Assembly (NCBI GenBank): GCA_030005635.1
Contig: JARUHP010000010.1
Span: forward strand, 59,226-123,225
Direction of reading: 5' to 3'
Length of the DNA stretch: 64,000 nt
Origin: Deltaproteobacteria bacterium IMCC39146
Lineage (GTDB): Bacteria > Desulfobacterota > Desulfuromonadia > Desulfuromonadales > BM103
Positions 17,694-26,543 of this stretch are shown here, piece after piece (positions within the stretch are counted from its first letter, which is position 1; each line of letters begins with the position of its first letter). The notes below the pieces were generated by a model. It was not told the origin of the DNA and ran no database searches. It was given only the letters and a program-made list of their open reading frames with translations. The position numbers and the translations under genes are program-made.

Positions 17694-18119
17694 CTAACCG
17701 CGCCCCCAGAAGAGTCGACAGAAGATTCCGGTACAGAGGCCCCAGACCAGGTTGTAGGCAAAAATGAAGAGAGGGGTCAGTTGACCAAGGTCGAGACCGA
17801 ACCAGCCGTAGCTGGTCATATAGGGATAGACATAAAGGAGCTGAAATGCCGTTGGCAGAAGGCTGATCCACAAGCCCTTACGGGCCCAGTGGCGACGGGA
17901 TTTGAGTTGGCCGATTACCAGAAAATAAGCCAGGCCCCAGAGGCCACCCCAGATCATGCGTGAGTAGATCCAGTCCGGATTAAGGGAGGGGTTTATGCGA
18001 ACTCCAGCCATGGCAGGAAGCCCCATCTGCCCGGATTGCCAGGCGACCAGGCTACTGCAAAGTCCCGCAAGCAGGCCGGCACAGAAACAGATTGATAAAA
18101 GGGCTCTGGTGTGTGGCAT
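17694..18119 (-). CDS. Integral membrane protein of unknown function
   Basis: 141 residues with about four hydrophobic segments (near 7-28, 50-70, 85-102, 112-135). It starts at ATG 18119, just downstream of the larE gene in the same direction, and is followed by the truncated nuclease lipoprotein. No catalytic motif is visible and I do not recognise a family. It is probably an inner-membrane protein co-transcribed with larE. Confidence 0.75.
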   Translation of the reverse strand: MPHTRALLSICFCAGLLAGLCSSLVAWQSGQMGLPAMAGVRINPSLNPDWIYSRMIWGGLWGLAYFLVIGQLKSRRHWARKGLWISLLPTAFQLLYVYPYMTSYGWFGLDLGQLTPLFIFAYNLVWGLCTGIFCRLFWGRG

Positions 18120-18141
18120 GGCTTCTCCTGAGTTGTACGGT

Positions 18142-18963
18142 TCAGACTTTTTTCAGGGCGTCACCTTCGTTCATGCTGCCGGTGCGGTAGCCTTGAAGGT
18201 CAAGGGCCACGTAGGTAAATCCGGCGCCTTTGAAGACGGTCAGAATTTTCTCACGCATTTGATCATCAATGATTCGCGATAGCTCGTCAAGGGCAACTTC
18301 TATGCGGGCTGTTTCATCGTGATAGCGAACGCGAAAGGTATGAAAATCATTTTCCCGCATAAATGTCTCGCAGAGGTCAATCTGCTGCAGGCGCTCTGCG
18401 GTAATGCGGGTGCCATAAGGGAAGCGTGAGGCAAGGCATGCGAAGGCTTGTTTCTCTGCTGTCGGTAGTCCACTGCGCCGGCTCAAGGCACGGATGTCTT
18501 CTTTACTCAGTTTCGCTTCGAGCAAAGGAGAACGAACTTTCAGTTCCTTGGCAGCGTCCCGGCCTGGTCGGTAGTCGTCGAGGTCATCCAGGTTCGAGCC
18601 GTCGAGGACTTCGGCATAGCCGAGCTCTTTCGCTTTGAGCATGCAGATTTCAAAGAGTTCTTTCTTGCAGTGGTAGCAGCGGCGGGGCGGGTTGTCGGCA
18701 AAGCCTGGAATCAGCAGCTCGTTGCTGTCGACAACCACCTGCTGGACTCCGAGATCCTTAGCCAGTTTTACGCTTTCGTTAAACTCGTGGCTTGGGTAGG
18801 TCGGCGAGGTCGCTGTTAGTGCAATGACACGTTCGGTGCCGAGAACGTCGCGAGCTGTCTGTAGCAGGAACGTTGAGTCGACGCCACCTGAAAAAGCGAC
18901 CACGGCCGAACCCAGTTCGGTGAGAATGTCTTTCAGATTTTCAAATTTGCTATCAATAGTCAT
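18142..18963 (-). CDS. larE: ATP-dependent sacrificial sulfur transferase LarE
   Basis: 274 residues from ATG 18963. A longer frame reaches 19086, but its extra 41 residues are unlike the family and the chosen start gives the usual LarE length. The PP-loop motif FSGGVDSTF lies near residue 25 and the AFACLASRFPYGTRIT segment carries the sacrificial cysteine expected in LarE. LarE donates sulfur from its own cysteine to build the nickel-pincer cofactor of lactate racemase and related enzymes; larB, larC and larA are not in the window. It follows the Rrf2 regulator gene in the same direction. Confidence 0.88.
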   Translation of the reverse strand: MTIDSKFENLKDILTELGSAVVAFSGGVDSTFLLQTARDVLGTERVIALTATSPTYPSHEFNESVKLAKDLGVQQVVVDSNELLIPGFADNPPRRCYHCKKELFEICMLKAKELGYAEVLDGSNLDDLDDYRPGRDAAKELKVRSPLLEAKLSKEDIRALSRRSGLPTAEKQAFACLASRFPYGTRITAERLQQIDLCETFMRENDFHTFRVRYHDETARIEVALDELSRIIDDQMREKILTVFKGAGFTYVALDLQGYRTGSMNEGDALKKV

Positions 18964-19109
18964 AAGAAAATTAAGGCCTCCGTCTGGTGAGCCGGAGTCG
19001 TTATCCGTGAATAAAATATTATGTCTGGTTCTGCCAGAGGTCATAGTGGCAACAAGCTCGCTCACGTCAAAGAGCCTTTCGCGCATTGGTGATCGTCGTT
19101 GCCAGTCTC

Positions 19110-19577
19110 TTAAATGAAATACATGTAGCGATGGTCGAGCTCTTTTTCTACGCCTTTCTTCTGTGCATCGTCACATAGATCTTTCAGCGTGACGGACCCC
19201 AGATAGTCATTGAGACGCTTACTTGCTTCTCTCCAGACATTCTGGGTCACGCATTCGGCTTCCATCTCACAGTCTTTCTTGCAGCCTTTTCCCGATTTGA
19301 TGCAGTCAACCAGAGCCATCTCACCTTCAGCAGCCATTACGATCTGGTGAACAGTGATTTCATGGGGCTTGCGTGATAAAAAATATCCACCCTGAGGCCC
19401 TCGACGGCTGTTCAGTAACCCGCCCCGCTTGAGATCCTGAAAAATCTGTTCAAGATAGCGTGGAGAGATATTCTGGCGACGGCTAATGTCCTTGATTTGC
19501 GCAGGCAGGGTGCCGGCGTGGTAGGCCATGTCAAAAAGAGCTCGCAGGCCGTAGCGGCTTTTGGTTGATAAGCGCAT
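19110..19577 (-). CDS. Rrf2/IscR-family transcription regulator
   Basis: 155 residues. The N-terminal winged helix-turn-helix (MRLSTKSRYGLRALFDMA opening, then SPRYLEQIFQDLKRGG) is typical of Rrf2. Cysteines C92, C99, C103 and C109 could ligate an Fe-S cluster as in IscR. No iscS or iscU follows; the downstream gene is larE, a sulfur donor, so a role in sulfur or Fe-S homeostasis is a reasonable inference. The promoter and two direct repeats upstream (19595-19651) suggest autoregulation. Confidence 0.9.
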   Translation of the reverse strand: MRLSTKSRYGLRALFDMAYHAGTLPAQIKDISRRQNISPRYLEQIFQDLKRGGLLNSRRGPQGGYFLSRKPHEITVHQIVMAAEGEMALVDCIKSGKGCKKDCEMEAECVTQNVWREASKRLNDYLGSVTLKDLCDDAQKKGVEKELDHRYMYFI

Positions 19578-19594
19578 ATTGGTAATCTCCTTAA

Positions 19595-19651
19595 AACTTA
19601 GTTGTTAGAATTCTTATTAAAGTTTATTTTGCTTGTCAAGAACTTAGTTGT
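19595..19651 (-). promoter_or_regulatory. Promoter of the Rrf2 gene flanked by two identical 11-mers (putative operators)
   Basis: On the minus strand, TTGACA (19634-19639) and TAAGAA (19611-19616) are 17 bases apart, a good sigma-70 promoter. The 11-mer ACAACTAAGTT occurs once upstream of the -35 (19641-19651) and once downstream of the -10 (19595-19605). This placement is typical for an autorepressor site. A ribosome site (AAGGAG) follows. Confidence 0.65.
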
Positions 19652-19659
19652 CGTTAGCC

Positions 19660-19688
19660 TTTTGCCATGAGGGGAAATGTCGTATAAT
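19660..19688 (+). promoter_or_regulatory. Sigma-70 promoter of the flavin-reductase-like gene
   Basis: A perfect TATAAT (19683-19688) sits 17 bases after a weak TTTTGC (19660-19665), about 36 bases ahead of ATG 19724. It is divergent from the Rrf2 promoter, and one putative operator is nearby, so the two could be co-regulated. Confidence 0.5.
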
Positions 19689-19723
19689 AATGACACTTTT
19701 CATACGTAGTAAGGGTGTTGATT

Positions 19724-20221
19724 ATGAATGAACCGTCTTTTGGAACAAAAGCTCCGGTTGCCTGGCGTCCTGCCGGGTTGATCAGCTGGTATGGGCCTGA
19801 CGGTAACCCTCTGGTGTTGGTAACTTCCTGGATTGCGTTGGTTGGTGGTTCCTTGCCTCGTCTTCGTACGGCCTGGTGCGGTCGTTTCGACTCTGCTTCG
19901 CGTTATTGGCCGGGTGGTGACTTTATCCTGAATGTACCCCATGAAAGCGACCTTGAGACGATCAGGAGAATTATGGACAAAGGCAAGTTATGTCTGCATG
20001 CTGAGGAGGAACTGACCTATTCATGTCTTTCGGGGATAGCCGCGGCGGCACCCCGTTTGCTCGAGTGTGCTGTGCAGATTGAATGTGTAGGAGGGCGCTT
20101 GATAGAAACAGACTTTGATGTAGAGCTTTGTGGCGATGTGGCGCGTGTGCATCGGGATGGCGTCAATCTGGATCCTCTAGAGATCCCGGATCTTTGTGCG
20201 CTTTCCCCCTTAAGCCCATAG
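19724..20221 (+). CDS. Flavin reductase-like domain protein
   Basis: 165 residues from ATG 19724 with AAGGGTG upstream. The text (VAWRPAGLISWYGPDGNPLVLVTSWIA, later RYWPGGDFILNVP and LLECAVQIECVGG) fits the FMN-binding split-barrel of flavin reductase-like proteins, which use or bind FMN near NAD(P)H. It is divergent from the Rrf2 gene and ends at a strong terminator. Substrate unknown. Confidence 0.75.
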   Translation: MNEPSFGTKAPVAWRPAGLISWYGPDGNPLVLVTSWIALVGGSLPRLRTAWCGRFDSASRYWPGGDFILNVPHESDLETIRRIMDKGKLCLHAEEELTYSCLSGIAAAAPRLLECAVQIECVGGRLIETDFDVELCGDVARVHRDGVNLDPLEIPDLCALSPLSP

Positions 20222-20257
20222 CTGGGAAAAGCGAGAGGACTAAAAACCATAAGAAAA

Positions 20258-20293
20258 AAAGAAAGGGACGGCAATTTTGCCGGCCCTTTCTTT
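20258..20293. terminator. Bidirectional rho-independent terminator
   Basis: A stem of AGAAAGGGACGGCAA pairs with TTGCCGGCCCTTTCT around a short TT loop, with an A-tract on one side and a T-tract on the other. It separates the convergent flavin-reductase-like and membrane-protein genes. Confidence 0.9.
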
Positions 20294-20309
20294 TTTAAAT
20301 TTAAAGAGT

Positions 20310-20786
20310 TTACTCTTCTTCGCTGCCCGGCCAATGCAAGTTGTCAACAAAAGAGGAGATGCCGTAAGTCACAAGAAACGCGACTAACGATATTGCTAAA
20401 CTGCTTGCGGCAGGGATCAGAGCCATCTTGTGGCCGAGGTAGTCCCAGCAGAACATCACTCCTGCAATCCAGCCGAGTGTAAAGCTGATGCCGACGACGT
20501 GCTTGATCAACTCGAGATAGATAACAAAGGTGTAAATCATGTCACCCGCATTTTCTGAGCAGACACCTTCAAGTTCCAGTCTGCGGTTCAAGCTTGCCGC
20601 AAAGAGACGGCAGGCGATCCACATGCAGAGAAAGAAAAGACCGGTGTAGGTGGCGTGTCTTACGAAAAGGTCTGTGTGTGCATCAATCTTTTGTGCCCCA
20701 ACGGCGAAAAAAAGCGAAGATGAGAGTGCCGCCAGATAGACCGGGCGCGTGCTCTTGATGACTGAAGTTCTGATTTTTTGGAACAT
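20310..20786 (-). CDS. Four-helix membrane protein of unknown function
   Basis: 158 residues with hydrophobic segments near 15-30, 44-62, 85-112 and 120-140, and an acidic C-terminus. No motif or family recognised. It stands alone, ending at the bidirectional terminator, with a long AT-rich region upstream. Confidence 0.75.
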   Translation of the reverse strand: MFQKIRTSVIKSTRPVYLAALSSSLFFAVGAQKIDAHTDLFVRHATYTGLFFLCMWIACRLFAASLNRRLELEGVCSENAGDMIYTFVIYLELIKHVVGISFTLGWIAGVMFCWDYLGHKMALIPAASSLAISLVAFLVTYGISSFVDNLHWPGSEEE

Positions 20787-20905
20787 GGCTGCCTCCCAAA
20801 GATATTGAAGGTCGATTGGATCTCTTTCTAAGTAAGGTCTATTTTCCTCATTCTTGGCGAGTGAGTCCAGTTAGAATTGTATAATTTAATTTCATTTAAT
20901 TGGGT

Positions 20906-20968
20906 GATTAAAATTAAAATAAGCAAATAATAACAATCGGTTGTGACCGTAAGTGACTAATTTTAATC
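20906..20968. repeat. AT-rich intergenic region with an 11-base inverted repeat
   Basis: The gap 20787-21066 has no gene. It is very AT-rich. GATTAAAATTA (20906-20916) is perfectly complementary to TAATTTTAATC (20958-20968), with a related copy further right. It could be a regulator site for the membrane-protein gene to the left; nothing more can be supported. Confidence 0.35.
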
Positions 20969-21066
20969 TGCTTTATTTGTACAATCAAAATTATTTTAAT
21001 CTAATACTGTGCGTTGATTTAATCTGTTTTGTATTGGTTTCGGTAAAGGACGTGGATCAGTAGGTA

Positions 21067-21786
21067 CTACACGTTCGAGGGTAATAATCGGCCGATCAAA
21101 GCAGGGACAGCGGTTTCAACGCGCAGTGGTCTGGCGCCGAGGTGGACCTGGTTCAATCCTGCGTTGACAAGCAGGTCTACTTCGTAAGGCGTAAAACCCC
21201 CTTCGGGGCCGATCGCGAGAGTGATCTTCCCTTGTACGTTTGTAGGACAGGGCATTGATGATCCCGGGTGGGCAACCAGAGCAAAGCTGTCAACGGCGAG
21301 GTCTGGCAGGTCGGCTTCGACAAATGGTTTGAAGCGCTGTTGCAGTTGAACATTCGGAAGGATCGTGTCGCGCGCCTGCTCCAGGCCGAGAATGAGTTGC
21401 TCTCGCAATGCTTCAGGCTTCAGAGAAGGACTTTGCCAGTAGCTTTTGTCGACGCGCCAACTGTTGAGCAGGATGATCTCTTTCACACCAAAGGCGGTGA
21501 GACCTTGTAGAACGCGTTTGAAAACTTTGGGTCGTGGCATGGCCAGGATAACGGTTACGGGTAGCGGTGCGGGAGGAGCTTTATCCAAAGAGATTTCCAC
21601 CTCGAGAGCTGTCGCGTCGATAGACGTAACAGTTCCCGAGCCCGTTTTGCCACCGAGAAGGCCGACCTGTAGGACTTTGCCAATGGTGACGTTCAGGATT
21701 TTGCAGGCGTGTTCAAAACGTCGGCCATGTAGTCTGACGCGGTTGGTATCGATAAAATCTTCTTGATAAAGCAGAATCAGGTTCAT
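21067..21786 (-). CDS. rsmE: 16S rRNA m3U1498 methyltransferase RsmE
   Basis: 239 residues, normal length. N-terminal PUA-like part (about 1-70) and C-terminal SPOUT methyltransferase with the knot motif LAIGPEGGFTPYEVDLL and ILAMPRPKVFKRVLQGLTA. It methylates N3 of U1498 in the decoding site of the small ribosomal subunit. It follows the aspartic-protease gene in the same direction, with a 7-base-pair hairpin in the 40-base gap. Confidence 0.95.
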   Translation of the reverse strand: MNLILLYQEDFIDTNRVRLHGRRFEHACKILNVTIGKVLQVGLLGGKTGSGTVTSIDATALEVEISLDKAPPAPLPVTVILAMPRPKVFKRVLQGLTAFGVKEIILLNSWRVDKSYWQSPSLKPEALREQLILGLEQARDTILPNVQLQQRFKPFVEADLPDLAVDSFALVAHPGSSMPCPTNVQGKITLAIGPEGGFTPYEVDLLVNAGLNQVHLGARPLRVETAVPALIGRLLPSNV

Positions 21787-21801
21787 ATGTTGTTTTTGCT
21801 A

Positions 21802-21818
21802 ACAGACGAAACGTCTGT
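21802..21818. repeat. Small hairpin between the protease and rsmE genes
   Basis: ACAGACG pairs with CGTCTGT around AAA. It has no proper T-tract, so it is more likely an mRNA hairpin than a strong terminator. Confidence 0.4.
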
Positions 21819-21825
21819 GAAGGCC

Positions 21826-22529
21826 TCAGTTGAGAGGTTCCCAGTTGATGACTTCATTTTCAAAGTCGATCTGATAAGGGTGTCTTTTTAAAAAATCCAT
21901 GCCAAGCATGCCGTCAAAGGGGAGCTCTTTACCTTTCAGGTTGATGACCATGGCGGTCGTCTTTTCCTTTGAAAAGGGCCGATAGTGATGTGCCTGAACT
22001 TGATTTTCTCTGACATGACAACGCCACCACCGGCGACCCTGGCCTTGTATCTTTTGCCACTGGGTAAGTCGAGTTCTTTAACCGCTTCGCGATGAAGGAC
22101 CGTAGTGGTTGCGCCGGTATCGAGCAGCAGGGAAAGTTTAACTGTCCGATTCCCCAGAGAAACTTCGACGGGAACGAGGACCCGGTTACGACTTATTTTG
22201 ACGGGTGTTTGATGTTTGCGGAGTTTCTTCTTGAGGGCAGCTTTGTTTGCCCTCTCAGCCTGTTCTTGAGTGGCGAGAGCTTCTGCCCGGGTAGCCTTTT
22301 TGTTTTCACTCTTGATCTCAGTGTTAACTGAAACGTCCGGCTCGGATATAGATGTCATGTCAGAGCGGTATTGAGCTGGAACCTTGCTTTCGTCATCGAC
22401 AAAGTTAAGACGACCGTTTGCATCGCGGTATTTGTAAATGTCTGCCATGGAATCAAAAGGAATTGCCAACAGCAGCAGAAGCGCAAACAATGTGTGTAAA
22501 AGAAGGGGCATGGTGGGTCCATGTTTCAT
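21826..22529 (-). pseudogene. DUF4124/retropepsin-like aspartic protease, -1 frameshift
   Basis: The first frame (ATG 22529 to stop 21936) encodes a signal peptide, a DUF4124-type segment (IYKYRDANGRLNFVDD), a charged linker, and a clan AA aspartic protease domain with catalytic LLLDTGATTTVLH. After HITIGPF it runs into 11 unrelated residues and stops. The -1 frame continues exactly in family style (SKEKTTAMVINLKGKELPFD, then GMLGMDFL) to TGA 21826. The switch lies on the heptamer C-CCT-TTT, which has the X-XXY-YYZ slippery form, so this is either a 1-base deletion, a sequencing error or a programmed -1 frameshift. The start could also be ATG 22511. Confidence 0.75.
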
Positions 22530-22572
22530 GGTCCATAAAGGCAAGCACGAGACATTCTACAGGCACTACAGG

Positions 22573-22603
22573 ATAGAAGAGGCGCATTCTGCGCCTCTTC
22601 TAT
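22573..22603. terminator. Perfect 14-base-pair hairpin between lysA-like and protease genes
   Basis: ATAGAAGAGGCGCA pairs perfectly with TGCGCCTCTTCTAT around TTC. It lies after the decarboxylase gene stop on the minus strand. The T-run after it is poor, so efficiency as a terminator is uncertain. Confidence 0.6.
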
Positions 22604-22661
22604 TTACATGATGTAAGGTTTAGCGGGCCGTCGGTAAAAACAAAGGGCTTATCTCGCAAAT

Positions 22662-23924
22662 TTATTTGGCCGGTAAGACATCCTCTTCAAATGTCAGGGT
22701 CTGAAAATAATCTGCATTGGTTTCGGCGCGGCGAATCAGTTCAACGCTACCGTCGGTACGCAGGAGCAGTTCTTTGGGGCGCAAACGTCCATTGTACTGA
22801 AAACCCATGGCGTGGCCGTGAGCGCCGCTGTCGTGAATTGCAAGCAGATCGCCTTCATGAATAGGTGGCATCTTACGTTGAACAGCGAACTTGTCGTTAT
22901 TTTCACAGAGAGAACCGGCGATGTCGTAAGTTTCGCATTTTTCCTGGTCGAGCTTGCCGATCACGTCAATGTGATGATATGCGTCGTACATGGCCGGACG
23001 CATCAGTGATGACATACAGGCATCAACGCCAACGTATTCGCGGTAGGTGCTTTTATGGTTGATGGCTTTGGTGATCAGTGTGCCGTGAGGGCCGGTGACC
23101 CAGCGACCACTTTCCATATACATGCGTGGGGCGTAGCCATGTTCTGATTTGAATTCATCAAAGAGAGCGGTGATCTCTTTGGCCATAGTGTCCAGGTCGA
23201 GCTCGTTGTCGTCTGGACTGTAGGGAATGCCCAGGCCACCTCCAATATTGAGAAATTCGAAACGTATTCCCAACTCTTCTTCTACCAGTGCTGAAATCTG
23301 CAGAAGCATGCGTGCAGTTTCCACCATGTAGGTGTAGTCCCTTTCATTTGACGCAACCATGGTGTGCAGACCGAAACGTTTGCCCCCACGTTCCATAGCC
23401 ATTCTGTAGGCGGATATGAGCTGCTCATGGGTAACGCCGTACTTGGCTTCAACCGGATTGCCAATAATGATGTTGCCGGTTCGGCGTGGACCTGGGTTAT
23501 AGCGGAAGCACACGACTTCAGGGAACTCAGGAACCTTTTCTATCAGGGAAATATCATCAAGGTTCAGAATGCTTCCGCCACCAGCCGCCGCAAACAGGAA
23601 TTCCTCTTCAGTGGTGTTGTTCGAGGTGAACATGATGTCTTCACCCTTGCCGCCAGCTTCTCTGCTCATAATCAGTTCAGGGATAGAACTGCAATCGAAA
23701 CCGAAATCCAGGTCTTTCATCAGCTGTAATATTCGCGGGTTTGGCAAAGCCTTAACGGCATAGTACTCTCGAAAACCATCAATGCCAGAGAAAGCTTTTT
23801 TTAACTTTTCGCCCGTATCAAGTATGCCTGCTTCATCGTAGATGTGGAAAGGGGTGCCGTAGTGCTCAGCGAGATCGGCAGCGATAGGGAAAAGTCGGTC
23901 CTGAAAAGATTGTGACATGGGCAT
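22662..23924 (-). CDS. lysA: PLP-dependent diaminopimelate decarboxylase-like enzyme
   Basis: 420 residues, start ATG 23924 with AAGGAG eight bases ahead. Fold type III decarboxylase: PLP-lysine in YYAVKALPNP near residue 58, glycine-rich phosphate loop LNIGGGLGIPYS, and C-terminal active-site segments GSLCENND and DSGAHGHAMG. This set fits meso-diaminopimelate decarboxylase, the last step of lysine synthesis, although relatives acting on other amino acids (such as carboxynorspermidine) share it. No lysine-pathway neighbour is present, so the substrate is inferred from sequence alone. Confidence 0.82.
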   Translation of the reverse strand: MPMSQSFQDRLFPIAADLAEHYGTPFHIYDEAGILDTGEKLKKAFSGIDGFREYYAVKALPNPRILQLMKDLDFGFDCSSIPELIMSREAGGKGEDIMFTSNNTTEEEFLFAAAGGGSILNLDDISLIEKVPEFPEVVCFRYNPGPRRTGNIIIGNPVEAKYGVTHEQLISAYRMAMERGGKRFGLHTMVASNERDYTYMVETARMLLQISALVEEELGIRFEFLNIGGGLGIPYSPDDNELDLDTMAKEITALFDEFKSEHGYAPRMYMESGRWVTGPHGTLITKAINHKSTYREYVGVDACMSSLMRPAMYDAYHHIDVIGKLDQEKCETYDIAGSLCENNDKFAVQRKMPPIHEGDLLAIHDSGAHGHAMGFQYNGRLRPKELLLRTDGSVELIRRAETNADYFQTLTFEEDVLPAK

Positions 23925-24051
23925 GGTAAAAACTCCTTGAATCCTGTGTGTTCTGAATTTAATACGATATTGGCAGAGGAAGACCTCATGTTTGTAAATT
24001 AGGCTGCAAGATATAACTGATCAAGTCAGAAAAGACAAGAGGGGGAGGATT

Positions 24052-24401
24052 TTAGATGTGGTTGCCATGGTTTGTTTTACGTCCAGCCGAGAGGAAATAC
24101 CAGGCGGCAGCAGCCAACTGCAGAGTTATGACCAGGCCAAAACCAGCCTTATATCCTATTGCGCTATAGCCACCCAAAGCTGTTTGCGGCCAAAGGTTGA
24201 TGATCAAGTCAATCATCCATTGCGCCGCGAATACGGCAAAAAACAGATTCAAGCCAGTATTCGTCCGTCCGGAAAAGTATTTTAGAAAGCTCTGCGAGAG
24301 AACCATATAAGGCAGGATGCAAGCAGTGCAGAAAAAGCTGAAAAATATCCGAAAGCGAATGGGATGAAAACCCGCAGGAGCATGACAGGACGCAGCGCCA
24401 T
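24052..24401 (-). pseudogene. Internally deleted MFS transporter pseudogene
   Basis: From ATG 24401 one frame encodes an MFS-style N-terminus (ALRPVMLLRVFIPFAFGYF) and stops near 24290. In another frame, the C-terminal 80 residues of an MFS transporter follow (SGRTNTGLNLFFAVFAAQW, WPQTALGGYSAIGYKAGFG) to the stop at 24052. The middle about 300 residues are missing. It starts 12 bases after the glucokinase stop, so it was once downstream in the same operon. A functional 84-residue protein from ATG 24306 is unlikely. Confidence 0.75.
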
Positions 24402-24412
24402 CAATCAGAACC

Positions 24413-25144
24413 TCATCTCAATACCGCTGTTGCAGCACCGATGATTCCGGCATCGTTGCGTAAGCCCGCCGGCAGGATCTTGGTTTTAATGGTTAAATGC
24501 GGGAAAAACAGGGCGTGATCTTTGCTGATTTCACCACCGATGATAAACAGATCGGGCCAGAAGAGCTCCTCAAGACGATGCAGGTAATCGTCGAAACGCT
24601 TTGCCCAGTCAACATAGGAAAGACCTTGCCTGGTGCGTACGGCAGCGGAAGCAATCTGTTCGGCCCTTTTGCCGTGTAGCAGCAAGTGGCCAAGCTCAGT
24701 GTTTGGCACTAAGGCGTTGCCTCGGAAAAGGGCCGTCCCAATGCCGGTGCCAGCTGTTACGACAAGCGTTGTCCCAGAGGCTTTGCTGCCAGCGCCATAA
24801 TGCATCTCCGCCAGGCCTGCGGCGTCGGCGTCATTCAGAACTGTGACCTGCAGCCCGGTCTTCACTGATAGCAACTCAACAACGTTCGTACCGATCCATT
24901 TGGTGTCAATGTTCGCTGCCGTACATACGATGCCGTTACGTATGACTGCAGGCAGCCCGCAACCGACAGCACCAGTCCAGTTAAAGTGGGCAGTGATCTC
25001 AGCGATCGTGTTGGCAATGGCTGTGGGGGTCGCGGGGTGAGGCGTCGTAATCCGAAGCCTGTCCGCCGCAATAGAGCCGTTGTCCGTGTTAACCGGAGCG
25101 GCCTTGATGGCTGAACCACCGATATCGATGCCGAGGATATTCAT
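24413..25144 (-). CDS. ppgK: Polyphosphate/ATP glucokinase (ROK family)
   Basis: 243 residues from ATG 25144. A longer frame to 25237 overlaps the dctM gene and is rejected. ROK signatures: LGIDIGGSAIKAAPV phosphate loop, VLNDADAAGLAEMHYG active-site strand, and VVTAGTGIGTAL. The family phosphorylates glucose with polyphosphate or ATP. It starts 7 bases after the TRAP large-permease gene in the same direction, so it is probably the operon's last intact gene. Confidence 0.85.
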   Translation of the reverse strand: MNILGIDIGGSAIKAAPVNTDNGSIAADRLRITTPHPATPTAIANTIAEITAHFNWTGAVGCGLPAVIRNGIVCTAANIDTKWIGTNVVELLSVKTGLQVTVLNDADAAGLAEMHYGAGSKASGTTLVVTAGTGIGTALFRGNALVPNTELGHLLLHGKRAEQIASAAVRTRQGLSYVDWAKRFDDYLHRLEELFWPDLFIIGGEISKDHALFFPHLTIKTKILPAGLRNDAGIIGAATAVLR

Positions 25145-25151
25145 AGGTTGG

Positions 25152-26447
25152 TTAATGTACCGCGAATCCGAACCACTGTGGATAGACGACCAAAATCCCA
25201 AGTACGATCGCTTGCAAGATGATAAAGGGGACAACACCGTAATAGATGTCCATCGTTCGGACTTCAGGAGGCGCGACGCCCTTCAGATAAAAGAGACTGA
25301 AGCCGAATGGCGGTGTCAAAAACGACGTCTGCAGGTTCATTGCCACGAGGATGGCGTACCAGATCGGGTCAATGCCCAGGTTGGCGGCGATCGGTGCCAA
25401 AATCGGTACGATAATGTAGGAGATCTCGACGAAGTCGATAAAAAAGCCGAGAATCATGATGAGCAACATGGAAAGAACGATGAACCCCCATTTTTCGCCC
25501 GGCAGGTTCATCATGAACTGTTCAACGATCCAATCTCCCCCTGTGTAGGTGAAAACCATCGAGAAGGCTGTGGCGCCGATCAGAATGGCGAAAACCATGG
25601 AGCTGATCTTGATTGTCTCCAGAGAGCTATCCCAGAGCATGCGGAATGAGAATTGCTGATAGAGCAGAGCGAGGACTATGGCGCCAATGCCGCCCACAGA
25701 AGATGATTCCGTCGGCGTTGCCACCCCGGTCAGGATTGAACCGAGGACAAGGATGATTAAGACCAGCGGCGGTACGATCGCTTTGAGAGCATGGCCGATC
25801 TGTTGCATCTTGCTGCCGGTTGATGTTTCGATTCGGACGGGTGGCGCCAGGTCCTTTTTGAAAAAGGTGATGATGAAAATGTAGGCGACGTAGAAGGCGA
25901 CCAGTGTCAAACCCGGCCAGAGTGCTGCCTTGAACAGATCTCCGACCGGTTCCTGAAAGACATCGCCGAGGATGATCAGGACGATTGACGGCGGTATGAT
26001 CTGTCCTAAAGTGCCTGCGGCACAAATTGAACCGGTGGCAAGGCGCTTGTCGTAGTTGTGCTTGAGCATGACCGGCAGGGAAATGACCCCCATGGCGACC
26101 ACGCTGGCTCCAACGACCCCAGTGGATGCTGCGAGTAATGCACCCACCAATACCGTCGAAATGGCAATGCCTCCGCGAATCTCGCCGAATAAGAACCCCA
26201 TTGATTCAAGCAGACGTTCTGCCAACCGCGATTTCTGTAAGACGATCCCCATAAAGATGAACAGCGGGATCGCCATCAGAATAGTGTTGTTCATGATCGA
26301 CCAGATGCGGTGAGGCATCAGGGAGAAAATCTGTGTTCCCTCGGCCAGTAGACCGAAAAAAACCGCAACGCCACCGAATGTGAACGCCACCGGAAAGCCC
26401 AGAAGCAGCAATGCGAGGGCTGTAATGAACATTATGAGACCGATCAT
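25152..26447 (-). CDS. dctM: TRAP transporter large permease (DctM)
   Basis: 431 residues with about 12 hydrophobic segments. It opens MIGLIMFITALALLLLGFPVAFTFGG and includes typical DctM glycine/proline pieces such as GLGQIIPPS-type text (AAGTLGQIIPPSIVLIILG) and FLTPPFGFSLFYLKG. It forms the sodium-coupled transport channel with DctQ and is fed by the DctP binding protein encoded upstream. Confidence 0.95.
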   Translation of the reverse strand: MIGLIMFITALALLLLGFPVAFTFGGVAVFFGLLAEGTQIFSLMPHRIWSIMNNTILMAIPLFIFMGIVLQKSRLAERLLESMGFLFGEIRGGIAISTVLVGALLAASTGVVGASVVAMGVISLPVMLKHNYDKRLATGSICAAGTLGQIIPPSIVLIILGDVFQEPVGDLFKAALWPGLTLVAFYVAYIFIITFFKKDLAPPVRIETSTGSKMQQIGHALKAIVPPLVLIILVLGSILTGVATPTESSSVGGIGAIVLALLYQQFSFRMLWDSSLETIKISSMVFAILIGATAFSMVFTYTGGDWIVEQFMMNLPGEKWGFIVLSMLLIMILGFFIDFVEISYIIVPILAPIAANLGIDPIWYAILVAMNLQTSFLTPPFGFSLFYLKGVAPPEVRTMDIYYGVVPFIILQAIVLGILVVYPQWFGFAVH

Positions 26448-26543
26448 ATCAGATGAATTTCCATGCCTTCTTTAATAAGGGCGCCAGGTAGGCACCGGGT
26501 ATCGCGAAATCAACGAATAGCTCTTTTTTACTTTTTGCCAGTA

